Positions 7,843-15,467 of a stretch of 32,309 nt of DNA are shown piece after piece. The notes below the pieces were generated by a model, which did no database searches, was not told the DNA's origin, and saw nothing but the letters and a program-made list of their open reading frames with translations. The stretch comes from an uncultured Senegalimassilia sp. (GTDB lineage: Bacteria; Actinomycetota; Coriobacteriia; Coriobacteriales; Eggerthellaceae): positions 1 to 32,309 of the forward strand of contig NZ_CAKTVU010000020.1 of assembly GCF_934630535.1 (NCBI RefSeq). The letters run 5' to 3'. A program made the translations under genes and the position numbers. Within the stretch, counting starts at the first letter, position 1. Each line of letters begins with the position of its first letter.

Positions 7843-7874
7843 AGGGGAGGCCGGTCGATCCGGCGGCCTCCCCT
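7843..7874 (-). terminator. Hairpin between arcA and arcD, possible partial terminator
   Basis: A perfect 11-bp stem (AGGGGAGGCCG at 7843-7853 with CGGCCTCCCCT at 7864-7874) lies 12 nt after the arcA stop on the minus strand, with only three T residues behind it. A second stem GGGCAGC/GCTGCCC (7814-7840) follows. This would lower, but probably not stop, transcription into arcD. mRNA processing is an alternative role. Confidence 0.55.
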
Positions 7875-7885
7875 GTTGAAAACGA

Positions 7886-9103
7886 TTAGTCCTCGCGCAC
7901 GACAGGCATGCTCATGCAGCGCGGGCCGCCACGGCCGCGGGACAGCTCGGCCGAGGGGATCTCGATAACGTCGATGTTGTTCTTGCGCAGCACGGCGTTC
8001 GTGACGTCGTTGCGCTCGTAAACAACCACGCGACCAGGGGCGATGCACAGCGTGTTGGAGCCGTCGTTCCACTGCTCGCGCTCGGCGGCGATGCGGTCGC
8101 CACCGCCGCAGGGGATCAGCGTCACCGGCATGCCGATGTACTTCTCCAGGATCTGCTCGAGTGGAGCGTTGATCTCGTGCACCTTGATGCCGTCGCCCTC
8201 GGGCGTGATCTCGAACACGGACAGCGGGCCCATGATGCCGGGATGGATGGTGAACTTGTCCACGTCGATCTGGGTGAACACGGTGTCCAGGTGCATCATG
8301 GCGCGGTTGTTCGGGATGTTGAACGCCAGGATGGTGTCGACCGGGGAAGTGGGGTCGTTGAAGATGTTGTGGGCGATGCCGTCGATGGCGTCGGGCTCGG
8401 TGCGCTGGGAGATGCCGATGGCCAGCACGTGTTCGTTGATGTTGAGGATGTCGCCGCCCTCGATGTGGAAGGTGTTGTAGCGGCTGTAGTACTGCGGGGT
8501 GCCCTGGAAGTCCGGGTGATAGTTGAAGATGTACTCGCCGTAGATGGTCTCACGGTTGCGGGTGACGGAGTACATGCGGTTGATGGAAACGCCGTTGCCG
8601 ATCATCGCGAAGGGGTCGCGAGTGAAGTACAGGTTCGGCATCGGGGCGACGACCATCTTGGAAGCCTCGGACACCAGGTCGACCAGCGAGTTGGACTTGT
8701 CGGTGTGCAGCTCGGTGAGGTTGATGCCCTCCATGGTCTTCAGGACGAAGTCCTTGGCGTCGGGGTAGTTCTCCTGCATGTAATCGAAGATGATCTTGCG
8801 ATAACGCTCGGTCTTGATGCCGGCCTCGTCGATCCACTGCAGCAGGAACTTCTCGCGCAGCTCGGGATCGGCGGCCAGAACCTCGGCAGTCAGGTCCTCC
8901 AGGTACACGACCTCCACGCCGTTGTCGCGCAGGGCCTGTGCGAAGGCGTCGTGCTCCTCCTGGGCAACCTTCAAGAACGGGATGTCGTCGAACAGCAGCT
9001 CCTCGAGCGTGTTCGGGGTGAGGTTCAGCAGCTCCTTGCCGGGACGGTGCAGCAGCACCTTCTTGAGCGGCTTGATCTCGCTTTTGACGTTCACGCCAGC
9101 CAT
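7886..9103 (-). CDS. arcA: Arginine deiminase
   Basis: A 405-residue cytoplasmic enzyme that hydrolyses L-arginine to L-citrulline and ammonia, the first step of the ATP-yielding deiminase pathway. The whole catalytic set is visible: LHRPGKELLNLTP near the N-terminus, NLYFTRDPFAMIGNG (active-site Asp), HIEGGDILNINEHVLAIG (Glu/Asp of the guanidino site), MMHLDTVF (catalytic His), and the nucleophilic Cys in RCMSMPVVRED at the extreme C-terminus. Length matches the family (about 400-420). The start at 9103 has an AAAGAAGG-type ribosome site. The antiporter gene follows. Genes for ornithine carbamoyltransferase and carbamate kinase, needed to gain ATP, are not in this window. Confidence 0.96.
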   Translation of the reverse strand: MAGVNVKSEIKPLKKVLLHRPGKELLNLTPNTLEELLFDDIPFLKVAQEEHDAFAQALRDNGVEVVYLEDLTAEVLAADPELREKFLLQWIDEAGIKTERYRKIIFDYMQENYPDAKDFVLKTMEGINLTELHTDKSNSLVDLVSEASKMVVAPMPNLYFTRDPFAMIGNGVSINRMYSVTRNRETIYGEYIFNYHPDFQGTPQYYSRYNTFHIEGGDILNINEHVLAIGISQRTEPDAIDGIAHNIFNDPTSPVDTILAFNIPNNRAMMHLDTVFTQIDVDKFTIHPGIMGPLSVFEITPEGDGIKVHEINAPLEQILEKYIGMPVTLIPCGGGDRIAAEREQWNDGSNTLCIAPGRVVVYERNDVTNAVLRKNNIDVIEIPSAELSRGRGGPRCMSMPVVRED

Positions 9104-9409
9104 TGCAAACCTTCTTTCGTCTCGTGGGTTAAAGACTATCTTCGCCGTGCAAGCCTTCCAGCGCTTCTTGGCCTAACGCTTTGGGCTTGCGGGTGGGGCG
9201 TTTGCGGTGCCCCGTTCCGTTGATTCCACTTTGCAACCTTCACGTAAAATCCGGAAGGTCTAACACGGTTTTAACGATGGCCGTTTAGAGGTGGAACCGA
9301 GGACTAACGCAAGGGCGAACGTTCTAAACCCGCGATAAACCCCTGATGAGAAGCTTGTGGTATGGTATGGGGAAAGACTGGCAAATCGAGCTGACCCTCT
9401 TCGGTTTAG

Positions 9410-9438
9410 TTGACCTGTGCGCTAATCGTTTCTGTAAA
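9410..9438 (+). promoter_or_regulatory. Candidate promoter in the arcA-luxR divergent spacer
   Basis: The 450-bp spacer 9104-9553 separates arcA (minus) from the LuxR gene (plus). TTGACC (9410-9415), 17 bp and TGTAAA (9433-9438) form the best plus-strand promoter I can see. Toward arcA there is a GGGGC/GCCCC stem-loop near 9196-9218, but no clear minus-strand promoter. No coding sequence is supported in this spacer. Confidence 0.35.
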
Positions 9439-9553
9439 CAGGGTGGCGAACCGGGGTTGAGGGTAAAATAGGTATGAAGAAGTAGGTACAATGCCGAAGA
9501 TTGCCTTGACCGGCTACGGGAGGCTGGCGGCAAAGCGTTCTACGGAGGGGCCT

Positions 9554-10522
9554 GTGGAGCTTGCATTGTTCTATTACACGCTGCTGATGCTGCTCGTTTC
9601 CATTTTGGTGGCGGCCGTGTGCTTGTCCTCGTATCTGGTGTCGCGCAAGAAGACCATGCTGTTCTTGTCAATCGCCTTCGCGTTCTACTTCTTCGATATC
9701 TCCTTGGTGTTCCAAGACGAATTTATCGTCCGTTCAAGCGGCGATGCGCTCACATCGGGATATCTTGTCGTGCGCTCCCTTGCCTCGGTGTTGACCGGAG
9801 GCGGGTTCATCACCGCGTTCTGGGTTTTGCTTTGCGACTATCTGGACGAAACGCGGCGCGCGATGTTCGCGGTGCCGCCGGCGGTTTTCGCGATCGCCAG
9901 CGTTGCCACGCTAGTGGTTCTCCCCGATGGCGATGTTCAACGCTTCTGGTTCTGGTCCATTCGCCAGTTCTATATGTATTGGATTTTGCTGTATGCGGGG
10001 TATAGCTTCTTGCGCCAGAAAGACGAAGCCGAGCGTGCCCGCATGTGGCGGCATCGGGGTTTGTACGCGGCAGCATGGGTGTTGGGCCTGGTCGTGTTGG
10101 CGGAAGACGCCGCCTCCTTCCTGGTAATGGACCTGCCGTCGGTTGACCTGGGCTTGATCGCATTCAGCGCTGAGCGCAGTTACGCTGAGAATCTGCTGAT
10201 GCTCGTCATCGGCGTGGCTGCGGTGCGCAACGCGGTCCGCATGCTGTCGCTTCGCTTCGAGCGTCCTCCCGCACAGGGCGGCAGCAAGCATCAGGAGCAG
10301 CAGATCGTGGAGAACTTGAACGTGTTCGCCACGCGCCATAAGCTTTCCCAGCGCGAGCGCGAGGTGCTCTATCTTATCCTGTTGGGCAAGGACAACCAGA
10401 ACATCGCGTCCGAGATGTCGCTGGCGCTTTCTACGGTGAAGGTGCACGTGCACAACATCTTGAAGAAAACGGGCGATGCCAGCCGACAGGAATTGATTCA
10501 GAATTTCTGGAAGATGTCGTAA
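9554..10522 (+). CDS. LuxR-family regulator with a seven-helix membrane domain
   Basis: A 322-residue protein. Residues 1 to about 230 carry seven hydrophobic segments and the last 65 residues form a LuxR-type helix-turn-helix (LSQREREVLYLILLGKDNQN, then STVKVHVHNILKKTG). Membrane-anchored LuxR proteins of this layout are abundant in Eggerthellaceae and are thought to act as single-chain sensors, though few have known signals. I chose GTG 9554 with GGAGGGG just upstream. An ATG at 9491 in the same frame would add a 21-residue basic, non-hydrophobic leader and has a poorer ribosome site. It is transcribed away from arcA and lies before the Nramp-related gene, so either neighbour could be its target. 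Confidence 0.85.
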   Translation: MELALFYYTLLMLLVSILVAAVCLSSYLVSRKKTMLFLSIAFAFYFFDISLVFQDEFIVRSSGDALTSGYLVVRSLASVLTGGGFITAFWVLLCDYLDETRRAMFAVPPAVFAIASVATLVVLPDGDVQRFWFWSIRQFYMYWILLYAGYSFLRQKDEAERARMWRHRGLYAAAWVLGLVVLAEDAASFLVMDLPSVDLGLIAFSAERSYAENLLMLVIGVAAVRNAVRMLSLRFERPPAQGGSKHQEQQIVENLNVFATRHKLSQREREVLYLILLGKDNQNIASEMSLALSTVKVHVHNILKKTGDASRQELIQNFWKMS

Positions 10523-10696
10523 GACGCGCGCCGGTTTCGCCGTCCATCCCTGAAAACCCGCCCTCCGCCGCCGCTAGCCGACAAGCTGTGTTACGGCCGT
10601 GTATCGAAACGGCCACACAATCGCTTTCGCGTGCTAAAGTATCCCCCATATACCAAGAGGAGGGGCGGGGATGCCCCGGTAGGAAAGGAGGGAACG

Positions 10697-11950
10697 ATGG
10701 CAAGCTCGATCACCGAAAAGCTGAAGAACATCGGCCCCGGTGCTTTGGTCGCAGCTGGCTTCGTTGGTCCCGGCACGGTTACCACGTGCACGGTTTCCGG
10801 CGCAAGCTATGGCTACACCATGCTGTGGGCGCTGCTGTTCGCCACCGTTGCAACCATTATCTTCCAGGAGATGGCGGCTCGCGTCGGAATCGTCACGCAG
10901 GAGGGCCTGGGTGAGAACATCCGCGATCGCATTTCGCATCCGGTGCTGAAGTGGATTGCAATCGTGATTGTTATCATCGCCATCTTCATCGGCAACACCG
11001 CGTATGAGACGGGTAACATCACGGGCGGCATCCTGGGCATCCAGGCGGTAGTCAATGCTCCCATGATCCCCATCGTCATCGTGCTGGGTATCCTGGCCTT
11101 CGCTGCTATGTGGGTGGGTTCTTACAAGCTGGTCGAGAAGATCCTCACGGGCATCGTCATCTTCATGGGCCTGGTGTTCCTCATCACCGCGTTCGCCTCT
11201 CCCGTTGATTGGGGTGCTGTCGTGGCCGGTCTGTTCACGCCTTCCCTGCCCGAGGGCCAGGCTGGTGCCAAGGGTATCCTGACCGCCGTGGGCCTGATCG
11301 GTACCACCATCGTGCCGTACAACCTGTTCCTGCATGCTTCCGGCGCATCCGAGCGCTTCAAGGACCCCGAGCAGATCGCCGACGCACGTTTCGACTGCGT
11401 GCTGTCCATCGGCTTGGGTGGCATCATCTCCATGGCCATCCTCGTCTGCGCCGCGGCTAACATGCATGCTGCCGGCATCACCGTCACCAACGGCAAGGAC
11501 ATGGCCGTCGCCCTGCAGCCGCTGCTGGGCAACTGGGCTACGGTGCTCATCGGCATCGGCCTGCTGGCTGCCGGTTTCTCCAGCGCCATCACCGCTCCGC
11601 TTTCCGCTGCTTACGCCGTCAACGGCGTGCTCGGCTGGGGCAAGACGCTGAAGGACCTGAAGTTCAAGGTTGTGTGGATCATCGTGCTGGTGGCTGGCTG
11701 CCTCATGGCGGTGCTGCTGGGCAAGAGCCCAACGGAGCTGATTTTGGTGGCTCAGGCGGCCAACGCCATTCTGCTGCCCATCATGGCGTTCTTCGTGATG
11801 TACGTCGCCAACGGCAAGAGCCTTGGCAAGTGGCGCAACCATGCGTTCTCCAATATCTGCGGCGTCATCTTCATCTGCATCACGCTGTTCATGTGCTGGC
11901 GCAACATGTCCAGCTTCCTGACCACGCTGCAAACGCTTATCGGCGCATAG
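10697..11950 (+). CDS. Nramp-related divalent metal transporter lacking the canonical metal motifs (NRMT-like)
   Basis: A 417-residue SLC11/Nramp-fold membrane protein with about 11 TM helices. ATG 10697 follows GAAAGGAGGG. In ordinary Nramps TM1 contains DPGN and TM6 contains MPH, which bind Mn/Fe. Here TM1 reads GFVGPGTVTTCTVSG, so the Asp is Gly and the Asn is Thr. TM6 reads TTIVPYNLFLHASG, so the Met is Val and the His is Tyr. These changes fit the Nramp-related magnesium transporter group, whose structurally studied member comes from Eggerthella lenta and transports Mg and Mn rather than being selective for transition metals. The assignment to that group is from memory of the family and should be tested by alignment. 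The gene is flanked by its own leader and terminator and is therefore probably monocistronic. Confidence 0.8.
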   Translation: MASSITEKLKNIGPGALVAAGFVGPGTVTTCTVSGASYGYTMLWALLFATVATIIFQEMAARVGIVTQEGLGENIRDRISHPVLKWIAIVIVIIAIFIGNTAYETGNITGGILGIQAVVNAPMIPIVIVLGILAFAAMWVGSYKLVEKILTGIVIFMGLVFLITAFASPVDWGAVVAGLFTPSLPEGQAGAKGILTAVGLIGTTIVPYNLFLHASGASERFKDPEQIADARFDCVLSIGLGGIISMAILVCAAANMHAAGITVTNGKDMAVALQPLLGNWATVLIGIGLLAAGFSSAITAPLSAAYAVNGVLGWGKTLKDLKFKVVWIIVLVAGCLMAVLLGKSPTELILVAQAANAILLPIMAFFVMYVANGKSLGKWRNHAFSNICGVIFICITLFMCWRNMSSFLTTLQTLIGA

Positions 11951-11981
11951 CGGCTTCGGCAACGGAAAGCATGTGCAAGGG

Positions 11982-12012
11982 CCTGTCGGACGAAAGTCCG
12001 GCAGGTCTTTTT
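11982..12012 (+). terminator. Rho-independent terminator after the Nramp-related gene
   Basis: CCTGTCGGAC (11982-11991), a GAAA tetraloop and GTCCGGCAGG (11996-12005) form a 10-bp stem with one G-U pair, followed by a T-rich tract TCTTTTT. Confidence 0.88.
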
Positions 12013-12319
12013 GGCTTTAGGGAATGTTCGGGCGATGCTGCAATCGGACGCTGGAATTGCTAGCTGCCCCTGGTTGACCCGTACGTCCGGTGTTCCTGGT
12101 GCGTTGGTGGGGCTGCATGTGCGCGAGATGCTCGGGTATGTGCTTTGCGGCGGCGACGCGAACTTTCGGTAGGGGAAACTCGGTTCTGCTGGATGACTTG
12201 CCTGGCGCTTTCTTGAGCTAGGTTTGACGAAGCGAGTTCGGCTTTACCTAACAATTACCTTCGGGTCGCTCCGGGTATCCTATGGGCCGCATATACTAGT
12301 AAGGCAGAAGCTGAATGGC

Positions 12320-12373
12320 CTTCGCACGGCGTTTGCGCTAACTTCGCAGGCATACTAGGCTTGGTTGCGAAGG
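12320..12373. repeat. Three CTTCGCA elements upstream of the flavoprotein-SCP2 gene
   Basis: The stretch 12013-12486 (470 bp) holds no convincing gene. Its main feature is CTTCGCA at 12320-12326 and 12342-12348 as direct copies, and the reverse complement TGCGAAG at 12366-12372. The outer pair extends to CCTTCGCA/TGCGAAGG. Spacings of 22 and 24 bp, about two helical turns, suit a multi-site operator. A TATACT -10-like hexamer lies just before, near 12292. Confidence 0.4.
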
Positions 12374-12486
12374 TCGCAAAGCCCGTGCGAGTCTGCGCTG
12401 GAAGGCGGCCGCAGGTTCGGCTGAAGAAGCCGACAGGGGTGCATCGCCTTGACGGGTCGATGCACCGCCGAAGTAAGGAGCGCTCG

Positions 12487-14145
12487 ATGAACATCCTGGC
12501 AATCAACGGCAGCCCCAAGGGTAAACAGAGCAATACCTGGTGTCTGACCAGCGCTTTTCTCGATGGAATCATCGCTCAAGAGGAAAGCGGGCGCAAACAG
12601 GCGCCGGTAATCGAAACCCTTAGCGTCGGTGCGCTCGATATCAAGCCATGTTTAGGCTGCTTTTCCTGCTGGAGCAGAACGCCGGGCGAATGCTGCATCC
12701 ACGACGATATGCAGGCGGTCATCGAGAAGATCTTATGGGCCGATGTCGTTGTCTGGAGCTTCCCCTTGTATTATTTCGGGTTGCCCGGCCAGCTGAAGAA
12801 CCTGATCGACCGCCAACTTCCCATGTCGCTGCCCTTTATGAGCACGGAAACGGAAAGCGGCGGCCACCCGTCCCGCTATGACATGAGCGGCAAGCGCAAG
12901 GTGGTGGTTTCGACTTGCGGTTTCTATACAGCTAAGGGCAATTACGACTGCGTGACCGGTTTGTTCGATCGGCTTTGCGGGAAGGACGGTTACGCGGCGA
13001 TTTTCTGCGGTCAGGGCGAGCTTTTCAGGGTGAAGGAGCTTGCTGATCGCACCGACGAGTACCTTACTTGGGTTCGGAGGGCGGGGGAGGAGTTTGCTTC
13101 CGGCGGCATCTCCGGGCAAACCCGCGGCAAGCTTGAGCAGAACCTGTTCCCGCGCGATGTCTTCGAGGCGATGGCGGATGCTAGCTGGGGGGTCGGCGAA
13201 TCGGGCGAAAAGGAAGACCCTAGCCTGGTGTTCACCCGGCAGATGGCGGCCCTGTATCGCAAACAGGCCTGGCCGGGACATGATGTCGTGCTCGACATGA
13301 ATTTCACCGATATCGAAAAGACCTACCGCATTGTCCTTGGGGAAGGCGGGAGCCGTGTTGAAACGAAGCCGGCTGAGGGCTTCTCTTCGGGGTTCACCAC
13401 GCGCATCAATACGCCTTTGAGCGTTTGGCGGTCGATTGCCGGTGGCGAAATCGCTGGCGACGAGGCGCTGATGAAGCACCTGTACTCGGTTGAAGGCGAC
13501 TTCGACTCGATGATGCATTGGGACGACTATTTCGGTGCGGCGCACAGCGCGGGTGGGCCGGGTTCCGCTGAGAACGGAGGCTCCGCTGTGGGCACGAACG
13601 CGAGCGAGCCGAAAACCAACATGCTGCTGCTTTTGATTCCCTGGATCGTCTTCTGGGTTGCGGCGGCGATCGATGGCTTCTGGGGAAGTTTGCTCAGCAT
13701 TGCGATATGCGTGCTGTTGCCTGTTCTGATGCATCGAACGAAGGCTACCTTGTACGACCAGATCTCCGCTCTGGCAGTTGGGGCGTGCTCCGTCGCGTTG
13801 CTGACCGGAGCGTCCCCTGCTCTGATTATTCCGGCATCGTATTTCCTGTTCGGGGCGATGTGGACAGCCACATGCTTTGCTAAAGTGCCTCTGACCGCGC
13901 ATTACTCGAAAAACAGCTACAACGGGGAAGCGGCGCTGCGCAACCCTATATTCATGAGGACGAACCGCATCCTGACCGCGGCGTGGGGCATGCTGTACTT
14001 GATAACGCCCATTTGGACCTACTTCATCATGCAAACGGATGCGGCCAGCCTTGTCGGCGCGATCAACTCCATCCTCCCGGCGCTGCTGGGCGTGTTCACC
14101 GCCTGGTTCCAAAAGTGGTATCCCCGGCATATAGCGCGCGGATAG
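12487..14145 (+). CDS. Iron-sulfur flavoprotein / SCP2-like / membrane-domain fusion protein
   Basis: A 552-residue protein in three parts. Residues 1 to about 200 are flavodoxin-like: AINGSPKGKQSNTW is the FMN phosphate loop, and C55-x2-C58-x2-C61-x7-C69 matches the compact cluster motif of iron-sulfur flavoproteins. Residues about 255-342 resemble an SCP2 sterol-transfer fold, with YRIVLGEGGSRVETKP, then a middle part WRSIAGGEIAGDEALMKHLY and YSVEGDFDSMM. Residues 379-552 contain about six TM helices. By family the first part is an NAD(P)H- or ferredoxin-linked redox flavoprotein, and SCP2 domains hold lipids or sterols. A membrane-anchored reductase for a hydrophobic compound is my inference. 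I chose ATG 12487 (AAGGAGCG upstream). The frame is open 42 codons further up but without coding character. Confidence 0.8.
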   Translation: MNILAINGSPKGKQSNTWCLTSAFLDGIIAQEESGRKQAPVIETLSVGALDIKPCLGCFSCWSRTPGECCIHDDMQAVIEKILWADVVVWSFPLYYFGLPGQLKNLIDRQLPMSLPFMSTETESGGHPSRYDMSGKRKVVVSTCGFYTAKGNYDCVTGLFDRLCGKDGYAAIFCGQGELFRVKELADRTDEYLTWVRRAGEEFASGGISGQTRGKLEQNLFPRDVFEAMADASWGVGESGEKEDPSLVFTRQMAALYRKQAWPGHDVVLDMNFTDIEKTYRIVLGEGGSRVETKPAEGFSSGFTTRINTPLSVWRSIAGGEIAGDEALMKHLYSVEGDFDSMMHWDDYFGAAHSAGGPGSAENGGSAVGTNASEPKTNMLLLLIPWIVFWVAAAIDGFWGSLLSIAICVLLPVLMHRTKATLYDQISALAVGACSVALLTGASPALIIPASYFLFGAMWTATCFAKVPLTAHYSKNSYNGEAALRNPIFMRTNRILTAAWGMLYLITPIWTYFIMQTDAASLVGAINSILPALLGVFTAWFQKWYPRHIARG

Positions 14146-14341
14146 CGGGATATGGGGATTCGGGGATCGAGGTGCTGGGCAATGCCCTTGAGATGATGTT
14201 GCCTGTGCGTATGCTTGCGTTCGGTTCTGCGCGGGAACGGCGTTTCTCCGCCTATTTGAATAGTGGCACCGGAGCGAGCTTGAGCGAATTTGCCCCTGAT
14301 TGTGCCCCCAACGGGCGAAATCTTGCTCCCAAGAAGCGAAA

Positions 14342-14367
14342 AGGTCACCGGCAAAAGCCGATGACCT
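14342..14367 (-). terminator. Terminator of tRNA-Arg
   Basis: An 11-bp stem (14342-14352 with 14357-14367, one mismatch or wobble) and a four-base loop lie directly after the tRNA on the minus strand, followed by TTTTC. The 230-bp stretch 14146-14376 shows nothing else. Confidence 0.75.
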
Positions 14368-14376
14368 GGTGTTTCA

Positions 14377-14452
14377 TGGTGCCCCAGATACGATTCGAAC
14401 GTACGACACCCGCTTTAGGAGAGCGGTGCTCTATCCCCTGAGCTACTGAGGC
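14377..14452 (-). tRNA. tRNA-Arg, anticodon CCT
   Basis: A 76-nt cloverleaf on the minus strand. The acceptor GCCTCAG pairs with CTGGGGC (one T-G pair), the anticodon stem CCGCT/AGCGG encloses loop CTCCTAA, and the T arm is GTACG-TTCGAAT-CGTAT. The discriminator A is followed by an encoded CCA. Anticodon CCT reads AGG (arginine). The plus-strand coding frame through this region is therefore spurious. Confidence 0.95.
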
Positions 14453-14569
14453 GCGCACATCATTGTAGCATTAAACCTTTTGACTCGTGCGCGTTCATGC
14501 CAATATCACGGGTTAAGCTTTCCGGCGGATTGCACAAGGCCGCGCGTTGCGGAAGGAATCGTGCTGCGG

Positions 14570-15235
14570 CTACGCCTTTGCGAACTCAAGCAGCTGCGCG
14601 GGGTCGGAGATGATCGCATCCGCCTGAGCCCCTTGCAGGGTGCTTGCGGGGTTGTAGCCCCAGTCAACGCCGATCGCGTAGGTTCCGGCGTTGTGGGCGA
14701 CGAGCATGTCGCCGGCCGAATCGCCTACATAGGCGGTACGCTCGGGAGCGCTGTCCAGCTCACGGATGGTTCGCAGCAAGCCGGTGGGGTCGGGCTTGCG
14801 GGGGATATCTTCGCATTCCCCGTGTAGCGCTTCGAAGGCGTCGGGAAGGAATCGCTGGATGACATCCTTCACGCCGCCTTCGTATTTGTTCGAAAGCACT
14901 GCAAGCTTGCACCCTCGCGCTTTCAGCTCGGCCAGCGTCTCGGGCATATGCGCGTAATGGCGTGTGCGAGCGTGCCCGGTTTGGGGGTAAAGCGCCTTCC
15001 AGTATTCAAGCGCCTCGGCGCACACGGCCTCGGGGGTTCCTTCGGGTAGGGCGCGATAAATCAGGCGTTGCGCGCCATCGCCTACGAAGCTGTGGATGGC
15101 GGCATCGGTGTGCGTGGGGTAGCCGAAATGGGCAAGCGTCTCGTTGGTGACATGGATGAGGTCGGGCATGGTGTCTAGGATGGTTCCGTCCAGGTCGAAG
15201 ATGAACGTGTCGAATATCGGATGCGATTCGGTCAT
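14570..15235 (-). CDS. gph: HAD-superfamily phosphatase, phosphoglycolate phosphatase-like
   Basis: A 221-residue cytoplasmic hydrolase. HAD motif I is DTFIFDLDGTILDTMPD (nucleophile and acid Asp, residues about 9-25). Motif II is LAVLSNKYEG, motif III the Lys region RKPDPTGLL, and motif IV AYVGDSAGDMLVAHNAG. The C1 cap lies between motifs I and II. Size and motif spacing match Gph/PGPase proteins, which dephosphorylate 2-phosphoglycolate from DNA repair. Pyrophosphatase PpaX or other small-phosphate HADs remain possible. I chose ATG 15235 because AGGAGG is 6 nt upstream. The longer open frame runs through the tRNA-Gly gene and cannot be real. It lies between two tRNA genes on the same strand. 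Confidence 0.85.
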   Translation of the reverse strand: MTESHPIFDTFIFDLDGTILDTMPDLIHVTNETLAHFGYPTHTDAAIHSFVGDGAQRLIYRALPEGTPEAVCAEALEYWKALYPQTGHARTRHYAHMPETLAELKARGCKLAVLSNKYEGGVKDVIQRFLPDAFEALHGECEDIPRKPDPTGLLRTIRELDSAPERTAYVGDSAGDMLVAHNAGTYAIGVDWGYNPASTLQGAQADAIISDPAQLLEFAKA

Positions 15236-15255
15236 CGTTGCCTCCTGAAAATGAA

Positions 15256-15278
15256 AACGACGGCTCTGGGCCGTCGTT
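15256..15278 (-). terminator. Terminator between tRNA-Gly and gph
   Basis: AACGACGGC (15256-15264) pairs with GCCGTCGTT (15270-15278), followed on the minus strand by TTCATTTT. It lies 9 nt after the tRNA and just before the gph ribosome site, so gph may depend on readthrough or a promoter hidden in the tRNA region. Confidence 0.65.
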
Positions 15279-15287
15279 GATGATCGA

Positions 15288-15362
15288 TGGAGCGGGTGAC
15301 GGGACTCGAACCCGCGAATGCGAGCTTGGGAAGCTCGTGCCTTACCACTTGGCGACACCCGC
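15288..15362 (-). tRNA. tRNA-Gly, anticodon CCC
   Basis: A 75-nt cloverleaf on the minus strand. The acceptor GCGGGTG pairs with CACCCGC, the anticodon stem CGAGC/GCTCG encloses loop TTCCCAA, the T arm has TTCGAGT, and a discriminator T precedes encoded CCA. Anticodon CCC reads GGG (glycine). Confidence 0.95.
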
Positions 15363-15467
15363 ATACTTGGTAGGCGCTCCTTGCCATACCGTGTGGGCAT
15401 TATAGCCTAAAACGCGCTCATGATAGCAAGGAATGGCGAACACATGCGAAATTCCCCACACCTGGGC

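Noticed and set aside
12361..12486. Upstream extension of the flavoprotein-SCP2 gene to 594 residues
   Set aside because: The extra residues are basic and without similarity to flavoproteins, and AAGGAG lies before ATG 12487, where the usual flavodoxin start MNILAINGSPKG begins.
15236..15400. N-terminal extension of gph to 276 residues
   Set aside because: It would translate through the tRNA-Gly gene and a terminator; the AGGAGG before 15235 sets the start.
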